A DNA stretch of 64,000 nt from UBA1227 sp963629305 (GTDB lineage: Bacteria; Bacillota; Clostridia; Oscillospirales; Acutalibacteraceae), in the NCBI GenBank assembly GCA_963629305.1, contig CAVGIJ010000004.1, positions 1 through 64,000 on the forward strand, given 5' to 3'. The notes beneath the pieces were generated by a model. It searched no databases. It saw only the letters and a list, made by a program, of their open reading frames with translations, and was not told where the DNA came from. Positions 43,690-52,012 of the stretch are shown one piece after another; position 1 is the first letter of the stretch, and each line of letters starts with the position of its first letter. Made by a program: the position numbers and the translations under genes.

Positions 43690-44553
43690 TCATTCTTCGT
43701 AGCAAAGTGCAAGTGCAGCTTTGCTTGCCCCGTAAGCCGAAACAGCCCCGAGTTTATAAAGTGCTACAGGTGGATATCCGAGTTCTTCTTTAAGGAGCAT
43801 AGCAATTGCTTTTGCCTCTTTGATACGTGTCGCATATCCTATTGCGTAGTCCTGCTTTTTTTCGGAAAGTGCGGCTACGCAGTATGTGTAGAACTGATCA
43901 AAAGCCGAATGATCTCCCTTGATTATAGGGAGCTCTTCTGCTTTTTTTGTCGTGATTTTAAGAGCGGGATACGGGTGATAACCGCCGCCGAAGGATACCC
44001 ATTTTCTCCAACTCTTGGTTGGATCATTGTATGAAAACGGAATATTGAAAGCGTCAACCATGAGTATCATTTTGTCCTTGCTCTCCTTGATAACCTCGAT
44101 TATGGTATCAAAATCTGTACCGCTTGCGGCGAGTTTTGCCGCTTTAAGTACGAGGAATCCGGCAGACATGCTGTAATTTTCGGTGTCTATAACTTCAATT
44201 TTTATGTCTGCTGTCGGATTCTGTTCTCTGAACAATGTAATTGCTTCTTTAGCCGACTTGTGCATAGGAAAATCCTCTACTCCCGCCAGTATCACCGCAA
44301 TACTGTTGAATCCGCATGTAGCGGCGTTTTTATAGCGATCAAGGAAGACTGCGGCAGGGATATAGAAGTTTTTGATCTTTCCCTTCGGAGCGGGGAGTAT
44401 CTCATAGAAGTTTTCATGTGAAAAATCTATGCCCTCGCTGAAAAATCTCTCGTCAATATTAAACGTTGTGGCGAGAACCTCAACATCATAGTTGTCAACG
44501 AGTCCAAGCGGAAGGTCACTACAGGTGTCTGTTATAACCATAGTTTTGCTCAT
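43690..44553 (-). CDS. DegV-family fatty-acid-binding protein
   Basis: A 287-residue DegV protein: VITDTCSDLPLGLVDNYDVEVL (Ser of the lipid head site), a middle region corresponding to VIDTENYSMSAGFLVLKAAKLA, and C-terminal KLGAVSAYGASKAALAL. Relatives bind fatty acids (FakB in the FakA/FakB kinase). No fakA is adjacent, so this could be an orphan FakB. AGGAGGATT precedes the ATG. Confidence 0.85.
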   Translation of the reverse strand: MSKTMVITDTCSDLPLGLVDNYDVEVLATTFNIDERFFSEGIDFSHENFYEILPAPKGKIKNFYIPAAVFLDRYKNAATCGFNSIAVILAGVEDFPMHKSAKEAITLFREQNPTADIKIEVIDTENYSMSAGFLVLKAAKLAASGTDFDTIIEVIKESKDKMILMVDAFNIPFSYNDPTKSWRKWVSFGGGYHPYPALKITTKKAEELPIIKGDHSAFDQFYTYCVAALSEKKQDYAIGYATRIKEAKAIAMLLKEELGYPPVALYKLGAVSAYGASKAALALCYEE

Positions 44554-44644
44554 AAAAAATCCTCCTAATACACAATCTATTATAATAAATATTTTTATTT
44601 TGTCAAAACTTTAACAAGTGGTTTGATATTGTTTGTATATTTGA

Positions 44645-45160
44645 CTAAATGTTGTTTATATCCTTCCATTTGTAGTTGTGCAGTTCACCCGAACACAGAA
44701 GCTCCGGATAGTCCCACTGACGCAATGTTTCGTATACGGCAATCGCGACGGAGTTTGAGAGATTGAGGCTTCTGCACTCGTCCATCATGGGAATTCTTAC
44801 ACAGCGCTCCGGATTTTTGATAAGAAGTTCTTCGGGAAGGCCTTTTGTCTCTTTCCCGAAAAGAAGAAAACAGTTGTCGGGATAAGATGTGTCCGAGTGT
44901 TTCTTTTGCGCCTTGGTTGTGAAATAGAAAAATGTACCGTTTTTATTTTTCTCAAAAAAATCAGTGAGATTTTCGTAATATGTAATGTTCAGAAAATGCC
45001 AATAATCAAGTCCCGAACGCTTAAGATTTTTGTCAGTTACGGTAAAGCCCATTGGTTTTACAATATGAAGATTTGCGCCTGTACATGCACAGGTTCTTGC
45101 AATATTTCCGGTGTTTTGAGGAATCTCAGGTTCCACCAGGACAATATTGAGAGATGCCAA
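44645..45160 (-). CDS. trmL: tRNA (cytidine(34)-2'-O)-methyltransferase
   Basis: A 171-residue SPOUT methyltransferase modifying the wobble base of tRNA-Leu. NIVLVEPEIPQNTGNIARTCACTGANLHIV, the SAM knot LLFGKETKGLPEEL and IPMMDECRSLNLSNSVAIAVYE are diagnostic. TTG start with GGGGG upstream. Confidence 0.92.
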   Translation of the reverse strand: MASLNIVLVEPEIPQNTGNIARTCACTGANLHIVKPMGFTVTDKNLKRSGLDYWHFLNITYYENLTDFFEKNKNGTFFYFTTKAQKKHSDTSYPDNCFLLFGKETKGLPEELLIKNPERCVRIPMMDECRSLNLSNSVAIAVYETLRQWDYPELLCSGELHNYKWKDINNI

Positions 45161-45316
45161 TTTTATTACCCCCGATTAGTATGTTTATAAAGTTTTTCTA
45201 CAAAATTAGGATATCATAATAAGCCGAATAAATCCATATTTTTTGCGCAACATAAGGACAGTTCCGGCCGCATTCTTCGTCACTCTTGATTATCTTAAGA
45301 GTGACGAGGCTCTGAT

Positions 45317-45505
45317 ATGACCGTGCGTATGATAAAAGAGGGTCATATCGTCGGGAACCATTCCGCTACACATCCCATATTTTCGGAGATATCAAGAACC
45401 GAGATGGCAAAAGAGATTGAGACATGTGATACTTCTTCATTCGGTTTTAGGCACAAATGCACAGATACTCGGCAATGTATTCAGATCCTTAAACGATTTT
45501 CCGAA
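45317..45505 (+). pseudogene. Remnant of a polysaccharide deacetylase
   Basis: The frame reads MIKEGHIVGNHSATHPIFSEISRTEMAKEIETC, which is the His-containing motif region (GHIVGNHSATHP) of PdaA-type peptidoglycan/polysaccharide deacetylases, then degenerates. Both the N-terminal Asp motif and the C-terminal half are missing and no ribosome site precedes it. The 390-base gap between trmL and the KdpD-like gene holds nothing else but hairpins. Confidence 0.65.
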
Positions 45506-45510
45506 GAACT

Positions 45511-45546
45511 GAAAAAGTCCGCTTCGCTTTATTCAGCGAAGCGGAC
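45511..45546 (-). terminator. Terminator of the Trk operon
   Basis: GTCCGCTTCGCT and AGCGAAGCGGAC with a six-base loop, with T-rich sequence on the minus-strand 3' side, directly after the stop at 45551. Confidence 0.85.
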
Positions 45547-45550
45547 CGGG

Positions 45551-46528
45551 TTATTTCGTTATATCCAAAAGATTGTCAACCGTCTGAGTCAGATAATCTG
45601 ATTCCTGCTCGATAATCTTCAATTTTTTAACAACATCTTCCTCCGCCATGAGATTGAGATTTTCCACCATATTTTTTGAATTCTTGTGTATGAGAGAAAT
45701 TCTAGGATACATGTCGTGGGAAATCCCCTTCATGACCATGGCTTTTAGTTGTTCTCGTTCGTGTGATCTTGCTTCCTGCCTTTTTTCATCCTCAAGCTCC
45801 TCACGTTCAAAAGCTATGGATACTTGTGAGAGAAGGGCAATAAGACAGTCCTCAGCTTCATGTGAAAGTTCTTTTTCGGTGCAGTCTACACTCACAACAC
45901 CTATTGTTTTACTGTTGCTTCTTATGGGGATATATTTGAAATTCGCATCGGAAAATTCCGTTTCTCCGTGACCGCATTTTGATGAGTTTTTAAAACACCA
46001 TTTACGAGCTTCATTAGTGTCGCTTTTGTCAATATCAAATGCGAATTCAACCTCACATCCGGTAAGCTTTGTCAGGGCATCATCAGCGTATTTTACAACG
46101 TGGTCTATCCCGTGAATTGAGAGAAGTCCCTCGCTTGCTTCATAGAGCTTTTTGTGGAGGTTTTCATTGTACTTTGAGGTCTTAATTTGCTTTTGCAATC
46201 TTACAACCAATGTATTTACGATGAGAGCAACAAGCAAAAAGAGTGTTGCCGAAACAGCAAAACTTCTGCTGTGCGATACCCATTTGTAACGGGGTTCAAG
46301 GAAAAGAAAATCATGTGTAAGTACGAACAGTACAGATGCAAAAACCGTTGAGATGAAACTTTTGGTTTGCATGATAACGATGAGTACTCCGAGTAGGTAC
46401 AGCATCAGCAGATTTTCAGAGTGTACCTTGTATCCGTCAAGAACATACGCGAGTAAACTGGTCAATGCATATATGATAATTACCTGAAGAAAGTTATTTG
46501 CAAATGTACGAAATTTATCATTTTTCAT
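45551..46528 (-). CDS. KdpD-like sensor without catalytic domain
   Basis: A 325-residue protein. Four transmembrane segments (residues about 13-110) form a DUF4118 KdpD-type unit; a GAF-like region (about 125-240) follows, then a degenerate HisKA helix with GISHDMYPRIS (His271). It stops at the end of the dimerisation helices (YLTQTVDNLLDITK): the HATPase domain is absent. A terminator follows immediately, so the short form looks fixed. It overlaps trkH by 11 bases. I infer a sensory partner of the Trk system rather than an active kinase. Confidence 0.78.
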   Translation of the reverse strand: MKNDKFRTFANNFLQVIIIYALTSLLAYVLDGYKVHSENLLMLYLLGVLIVIMQTKSFISTVFASVLFVLTHDFLFLEPRYKWVSHSRSFAVSATLFLLVALIVNTLVVRLQKQIKTSKYNENLHKKLYEASEGLLSIHGIDHVVKYADDALTKLTGCEVEFAFDIDKSDTNEARKWCFKNSSKCGHGETEFSDANFKYIPIRSNSKTIGVVSVDCTEKELSHEAEDCLIALLSQVSIAFEREELEDEKRQEARSHEREQLKAMVMKGISHDMYPRISLIHKNSKNMVENLNLMAEEDVVKKLKIIEQESDYLTQTVDNLLDITK

Positions 46529-48047
46529 TTGCTTTTTTCCCCTTCCTTTTTCGTGCGAAAATTATCCCGGAAAACAATTCTTTTATATCGGCTATAATTC
46601 TTGCCACGGCAAAAATTATGATATATACTTCCAGTCTTGCTATAAGCATTTCTATGATGATAATCCACATCTCGGGATTACTCATTTCCGGATTGGAAAT
46701 TCCTATGGAGAGACCGACTGTACCGAGTGCCGAGAAACATTCGATGATGGAATCTCTGAAACTGTTGCCGCAAATCATGAGTCCCAAGGAACCCATAAAG
46801 CCGATAATCATGTATATGAGTATATATGTATAATTTTGGCTTTGCTCATTGTCTGTTATTGTTTCCTCTTTGCCGAAACGGTTGATTTTTCGCGGATAGA
46901 TAACACGCTTCGGTGAAATCTGTTCACGCACGTCATAAAAAAGGCTGCGTGCCGCGAGGGCTGTACGGGATGCTTTTATACCGCCGGCTGTGGAACCGCT
47001 GTGTCCGCCTATGAGCATCAGGAACAAAAGCGGAATAAGCGCATAACTCGAATTCGGTAAAAAGTCGTTTACGGTTGAAAGCCCGGTTGTTGACAGTATG
47101 GAAACGACTTGGAAAAGCGCATTGTCAATAGCACTGAGGATGTTCGGACAAATGCCCTGTGTAAGCATCATTACAACTGTTATGGGTGTTACGATTGCTA
47201 TGACAAATGCAGTTACTCTTGTCTCGCAATGTGAAAAGAATTCTCTGAATCTGCCGCGCAAGAGCAAAAGACTTGCCATGAAATTTGTGCTTCCGAGAAT
47301 CATAAGCACAATTGATATGATGTCTATAGGTACGCTGTGCCAGTATCCGATGCTGTCATTTTTAGTTGAAAAACCACCCGTCGCAACAGCGGAAATAGAA
47401 TGGTTTATGGCATCAAACGGCTCCATACCGAAAATGATATAGGAAACAGTTCCGCCGATGATGAATCCGAGGTAGATGTATACAATGGTTCTTGCCGAAT
47501 GAAGCAGGCTCGGTGTCAACTTGTCGGTATGACCTTCCGCATTGAAAATCTGCATGCCGTAAACGTTGGAGAGTACGGATGAAAGAATAAGTATGAGACC
47601 GACCCCTCCGAAAAGATGAAGAACCGAGCGATAGAGAAGAATGAGATGTGAGGCTTCTTCAACATTTGTTATGGTGAAACCCGTTGTGGTGAATCCGCTG
47701 GTGGCTTCAAATACGGCTTGTGTAAAGGTATACTCTCCCGTCATTACAAACGGAACCGAGCCTATCAATATGGAGACTATCCATATAAGCAAAACTATCA
47801 ATGATCCGGAGTGCCTTTTGAGTGTCATGCTGTAATCTGTACCCGTAAATATCTTGATAAGGTATCCGCTGAAGATTGAGAGCACACCGGGAACCGCAAA
47901 ACAAGGTATCTGGGTTTTTTCCCACGGGTAAAAAGGAAGAACAAGTAGGGGAATCAGCATGATGATACCAAGCATGATTATGGCATACGCGAGTGCACCG
48001 AGTATGTTCTTTACATCTGAAAATGCGCGGTTGTCAGTAAGTTTCAT
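46518..48047 (-). CDS. trkH: Potassium uptake protein TrkH/KtrB
   Basis: A 509-residue membrane protein with four pore repeats. Selectivity loops are visible as SGFTTTGFT, AVATGGFST, LSTTGLSTVN and SALGTVGLSIG, each with the conserved Gly. IGGHSGSTAGGIKASR near residue 340 is typical. It conducts K+ inward when activated by the cytosolic RCK proteins encoded upstream (20 bases away). Confidence 0.94.
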   Translation of the reverse strand: MKLTDNRAFSDVKNILGALAYAIIMLGIIMLIPLLVLPFYPWEKTQIPCFAVPGVLSIFSGYLIKIFTGTDYSMTLKRHSGSLIVLLIWIVSILIGSVPFVMTGEYTFTQAVFEATSGFTTTGFTITNVEEASHLILLYRSVLHLFGGVGLILILSSVLSNVYGMQIFNAEGHTDKLTPSLLHSARTIVYIYLGFIIGGTVSYIIFGMEPFDAINHSISAVATGGFSTKNDSIGYWHSVPIDIISIVLMILGSTNFMASLLLLRGRFREFFSHCETRVTAFVIAIVTPITVVMMLTQGICPNILSAIDNALFQVVSILSTTGLSTVNDFLPNSSYALIPLLFLMLIGGHSGSTAGGIKASRTALAARSLFYDVREQISPKRVIYPRKINRFGKEETITDNEQSQNYTYILIYMIIGFMGSLGLMICGNSFRDSIIECFSALGTVGLSIGISNPEMSNPEMWIIIIEMLIARLEVYIIIFAVARIIADIKELFSGIIFARKRKGKKANEK

Positions 48048-48067
48048 AGTTTAAAGACCTCTGATCC

Positions 48068-48727
48068 TTATTTTGTGATTGCCGCTATTACTTTCTTTTG
48101 CTTTTCGGGAGAAGAAAGTATGAGTAGCTTATCTCCGGCATGTATTTCCGTACTTCCCGTGGGGATAATCATGTCTGATGATTTACGTATGATACAACCG
48201 ATGATAGAGTTCTCGGGGAGTACGATATCAGAAAGTTTTCGGTTTACACAGGTATATGTGCTTTCAACCATTACCTCTGTTATTATAACGCGGTCATCCT
48301 CTATTGACATGGTCTTTATAAGGTTTTCTATGTTGGTTGCCTGGGCAATGTATTGCGCTACCATATGTGTAGAACTTATAACGGTATTTACACCCAGTTC
48401 TTTGAACAATTCGGCGTTTTTCGGGTTGCCGACTGTGCATATGGTCTTCTTTACGCCAAAGCATCTTTTGGCATACTGACATATAGCAAGGTTGTCTGCG
48501 TCTTTATGTGTGAGTGCAACTATTACATCGAAATCGTTTATACCCGCTTCATTGAGTACAAAATATTTTGAAGGGTCTCCGTTAAATACGGGAATCTTGT
48601 GTGTCGCTGTAAGATAATCACAGTACTCGCGGTCCTCGTTTATAACGATCAATTTATGCTTTTTCTTAACAAGGCTTCCTATAAGGAAGTCGGCCTGTGT
48701 ACGGCCTCCGGCAACTACTATTCTCAT
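48068..48727 (-). CDS. TrkA-type regulator with RCK_N and RCK_C domains
   Basis: The 219-residue product has a Rossmann NAD/ATP-binding RCK_N (RIVVAGGRTQADFLIGSLVKKKHKLIVINED, VIVALTHKDADNLAI) and an RCK_C (residues about 140-219). It gates the TrkH channel. The ATG overlaps the stop of the preceding RCK gene (ATGA), so the two are coupled. Confidence 0.93.
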   Translation of the reverse strand: MRIVVAGGRTQADFLIGSLVKKKHKLIVINEDREYCDYLTATHKIPVFNGDPSKYFVLNEAGINDFDVIVALTHKDADNLAICQYAKRCFGVKKTICTVGNPKNAELFKELGVNTVISSTHMVAQYIAQATNIENLIKTMSIEDDRVIITEVMVESTYTCVNRKLSDIVLPENSIIGCIIRKSSDMIIPTGSTEIHAGDKLLILSSPEKQKKVIAAITK

Positions 48728-49161
48728 TCTTCTGCCTCCTCGTTTTCACCGAAGATACTTTCCTCAAAGACACCCATTGTGAGATTGAATGGGTAGACAC
48801 CCTTTATGTTAAAACCTTTGATGAGTTTTTCTTTGTCAGTGTCTTCGAATCTTACGTATACGTTCGGTACGCCGAAGATTCTGCTCGCAATCTGGGCGAG
48901 CAGACTGTTTATGTTGTCGTTTCCGGTACATGCCACGAACATGGAAGCCTCGTCAATATCGACATACCTAAGTGAGTCGAGGTCAATTCCGTCTGACTTG
49001 ACTTGTATGCCGCCGAAGCTTTCCGGAAGTTTATTGAAAGCAGCTTCATTATTGTCAAGCACAACAACCTGGTAGCCCTTGTCGGAGAGCAGTGTTGCAA
49101 GTCTGCCGCCGAGACGTCCGCAGCCTGCGATTATAACCCGCTTCTTTTTTTCAAGTTTCAT
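48724..49161 (-). CDS. TrkA-type RCK_N protein, short
   Basis: The 145-residue product holds one RCK_N domain (RVIIAGCGRLGGRLATLLSDKGYQVVVLDN, MFVACTGNDNINSLLAQIASR, VYVRFEDTDKEKLI) with an acidic tail and no RCK_C. E. coli TrkA carries two RCK units in one chain; here they are in two genes, of which only one has the C-lobe. First gene of the Trk operon. Confidence 0.9.
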   Translation of the reverse strand: MKLEKKKRVIIAGCGRLGGRLATLLSDKGYQVVVLDNNEAAFNKLPESFGGIQVKSDGIDLDSLRYVDIDEASMFVACTGNDNINSLLAQIASRIFGVPNVYVRFEDTDKEKLIKGFNIKGVYPFNLTMGVFEESIFGENEEAEE

Positions 49162-49188
49162 TTTCAGTACACCTCATGGTGTTTAAAA

Positions 49189-51813
49189 TCAGTTCAGCTT
49201 TTCAAGACTGGTTTTAAGCATTTTAATCTTTTCTTCAACCTTCGCAGCCGACGCTTTATCTTTTTCTACAACTGCAGCGGGGGCTTTTGCGAGGAATCCC
49301 GGATTTGACAGCTTTTTATTGAAGAACTCAAGGTCCTTTTCAGCAGCCTCAAGTTCCTTTGACAGACGTGCTTTTTCGGCCTCGAAGTCTACAAGTTCAT
49401 TCATAGGGATGTATATCTTTGCATCCTCGGTAATGACCTGTACGGCACCGTCAATCTCAACACCGCCGCAAACCGTAACGCCGGATGCGTATGCGAGTTT
49501 TTCCATGTAAACGGTATTGCTTATGAATGTTGATTCAAACGGTGTGTCGATAAATACTTCGGCTTTCTTTGACGGCGGAACATTCATCTCCGCGCGTCTG
49601 TTACGTATAGCACGTACTGCCTTCATTACGCGCTCAAACTCTGTCTCGTCGTCAGCAAAATTGAGATTTTCATCGTACTCGGGATAAGCTGAAAGCATGA
49701 TTGTTTTGCCGTCGTGCGGAAGTGTGAGCCAGATTTCCTCTGTGATGAAAGGCATGAACGGGTGGAGAAGTTTAAGCGCATTTGAGAGAACGTAAATGAG
49801 GACGTCCTTTGCGGTCTTTGCTTCCTCTCCGCCTTTTTGAAGTCTTATTTTTGCAATTTCAATGTACCAGTCGCAGAAGAAATCCCAAATAAAGTCATAA
49901 AGCTTTTGAACGGAAATACCGAGTTCATAATTTTCAATGTTTTGGTTTACTTCTTTTGCGAGATTGTTGAGCTTTGAAATGATCCACTTGTCAGGCATGG
50001 TGAGGCTTTCCGGGATGTGCGGAGCCTCTTCCGTACCGTCAAGATTCATGAGAATGAAACGTGCCGCATTCCAGATCTTGTTTGCAAAGTTTCTGGATGC
50101 TTCAACTTTTTCATCTGAAAAACGAATGTCATTTCCCGGGCTGTTGCCGGTTGCAAGTGTAAATCTGAGTGCATCTGCACCGTATTTGTCAATTATTTCG
50201 AGCGGGTCAATTCCGTTACCGAGAGACTTTGACATCTTTCTGCCTTGCGCATCGCGGACAAGTCCGTGTATGAGAACGGTATCAAACGGATATGTTCCCA
50301 TCTGTTCGCAGGATGAGAAAATCATACGGGCAACCCAGAAGAAAATGATGTCATATCCCGTTACAAGTGTATTTGTCGGGAAGTAATGGCGAAGTTCCGG
50401 AGTGTTGTCCGGCCATCCGAGTGTTGAGAACGGCCAAAGAGCTGATGAGAACCACGTGTCAAGTGTGTCCGGATCCTGGTGGATTTTTTCGCTTCCGCAA
50501 TGTGAACACTTTGTAGGCTCATCTCTTGAAACGGTGATTTCACCGCATTCGTCGCAGTACCAAGCCGGTATTCTGTGACCCCACCAAAGTTGACGTGAGA
50601 TACACCAGTCTTTTATGTTTTCCATCCAGTGGAAATATACTTTGTCAAAACGCTCCGGTACAAATTTTGTACTGCCGTTTTTAACGACCTCTATAGCAGG
50701 CTTCGCGAGCGGCTCCATGCGTACAAACCACTGCTTTGAAACACGCGGTTCAACAGAGGTCCCGCAGCGGTAGCAAGTGCCTACATTGTGCTTCATCGGT
50801 TCAGTCTTGATGAGGTATCCCTCTTCTTCAAGCTGCTTTACAAGAGCCTTGCGACAGTCGTATCTGTCCATGCCGCAGTATTTTTCTCCGGCGTTTTCAT
50901 TCATGAAACCGTCGTCTGTCATTACGTTTATGATAGGGAGGCTGTGACGGAGTCCGACCTCAAAGTCGTTCGGGTCATGAGCGGGAGTTATCTTTACAAC
51001 GCCTGTTCCGAAATCCATCTCAACGTATTCATCGGCTATTATCGGAATCTCCTTATTTACTACCGGGAGAATTACGTTCTTTCCGATGTACTTCTTGTAA
51101 CGCTCATCATCCGGATGAACTGCAACAGCTGTGTCGCCGAACATGGTTTCCGGACGTGTTGTTGCAAGCTCAATATATCCCGAACCGTCTGCAAAAGGAT
51201 ATCTGAGATGCCAGAAGAAGCTGTCCTTCTCCTCGTACTCAACTTCTGCGTCGGAGATTGAGGTCTTACAGTGCGGGCACCAGTTTATGATTCTCTCTCC
51301 TCTGTAGATGAGGTCCTTTTCATAGAGCCTTACAAATACTTCCTTTACCGCTTTTGAGCATCCCTCGTCAAGAGTAAAGCGTTCACGTTCCCAGTCGCAT
51401 GATGAACCCATTTTTTTAAGTTGAGTCACTATGCGTCCGCCGTATTGTTCTCTCCATTCCCATGCACGCTCAAGAAATTTCTCGCGTCCGAGTTCCTCTT
51501 TTGAAGTTCCTTCCTTTTTGAGTGCTTCGACTATCTTAGCCTCTGTGGCAATAGATGCGTGATCCGTTCCCGGAACCCAAAGTGTATCGTATCCTTTCAT
51601 CCTGTGATAACGGATGAGGATATCCTGAAGTGTATTGTCAAGAGCGTGTCCCATATGAAGCTGTCCCGTTATGTTTGGCGGTGGGATAACGATGGTATAG
51701 GGCTTCTTGCTCTCGTCTAGGTTTGCATGAAAATAATTTCCTTCAATCCATGAGTTGTAGATTCTGTCTTCAACTTCGGCGGGATTATATTTTGTAGCCA
51801 GTTCTTTTGGCAT
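49189..51813 (-). CDS. valS: Valyl-tRNA synthetase
   Basis: An 874-residue class I synthetase. HIGH-like HMGHALDNT in NITGQLHMGHALDN, KMSKSLGNGID, editing-domain segment PETMFGDTAVAVHPDDERY, anticodon region and a C-terminal coiled coil (ELEAAEKDLEFFNKKL) are all present. GGAGGCACTACC precedes the ATG. I see no T-box upstream. Confidence 0.97.
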   Translation of the reverse strand: MPKELATKYNPAEVEDRIYNSWIEGNYFHANLDESKKPYTIVIPPPNITGQLHMGHALDNTLQDILIRYHRMKGYDTLWVPGTDHASIATEAKIVEALKKEGTSKEELGREKFLERAWEWREQYGGRIVTQLKKMGSSCDWERERFTLDEGCSKAVKEVFVRLYEKDLIYRGERIINWCPHCKTSISDAEVEYEEKDSFFWHLRYPFADGSGYIELATTRPETMFGDTAVAVHPDDERYKKYIGKNVILPVVNKEIPIIADEYVEMDFGTGVVKITPAHDPNDFEVGLRHSLPIINVMTDDGFMNENAGEKYCGMDRYDCRKALVKQLEEEGYLIKTEPMKHNVGTCYRCGTSVEPRVSKQWFVRMEPLAKPAIEVVKNGSTKFVPERFDKVYFHWMENIKDWCISRQLWWGHRIPAWYCDECGEITVSRDEPTKCSHCGSEKIHQDPDTLDTWFSSALWPFSTLGWPDNTPELRHYFPTNTLVTGYDIIFFWVARMIFSSCEQMGTYPFDTVLIHGLVRDAQGRKMSKSLGNGIDPLEIIDKYGADALRFTLATGNSPGNDIRFSDEKVEASRNFANKIWNAARFILMNLDGTEEAPHIPESLTMPDKWIISKLNNLAKEVNQNIENYELGISVQKLYDFIWDFFCDWYIEIAKIRLQKGGEEAKTAKDVLIYVLSNALKLLHPFMPFITEEIWLTLPHDGKTIMLSAYPEYDENLNFADDETEFERVMKAVRAIRNRRAEMNVPPSKKAEVFIDTPFESTFISNTVYMEKLAYASGVTVCGGVEIDGAVQVITEDAKIYIPMNELVDFEAEKARLSKELEAAEKDLEFFNKKLSNPGFLAKAPAAVVEKDKASAAKVEEKIKMLKTSLEKLN

Positions 51814-51855
51814 GGTAGTGCCTCCTTAAAATAATAAACCTATTACAACCTATAT

Positions 51856-51884
51856 AGTATACATTTTAGGAACTTTATTTGCAA
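51856..51884 (-). promoter_or_regulatory. valS promoter
   Basis: On the minus strand, TTGCAA (51884-51879) and TATACT (51861-51856) with a 17-base spacer. Confidence 0.6.
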
Positions 51885-52012
51885 GTATAAGTGACATTTG
51901 TTGAGTTTTACATTGCCGAGAAAAAGAGAGAACAAAAGGACTAAAAGCATCTTTAAAACAATGGGTGTGTGTGGTATAATTACTTGATTAATTTTACTTT
52001 GGAGGAATTCAC

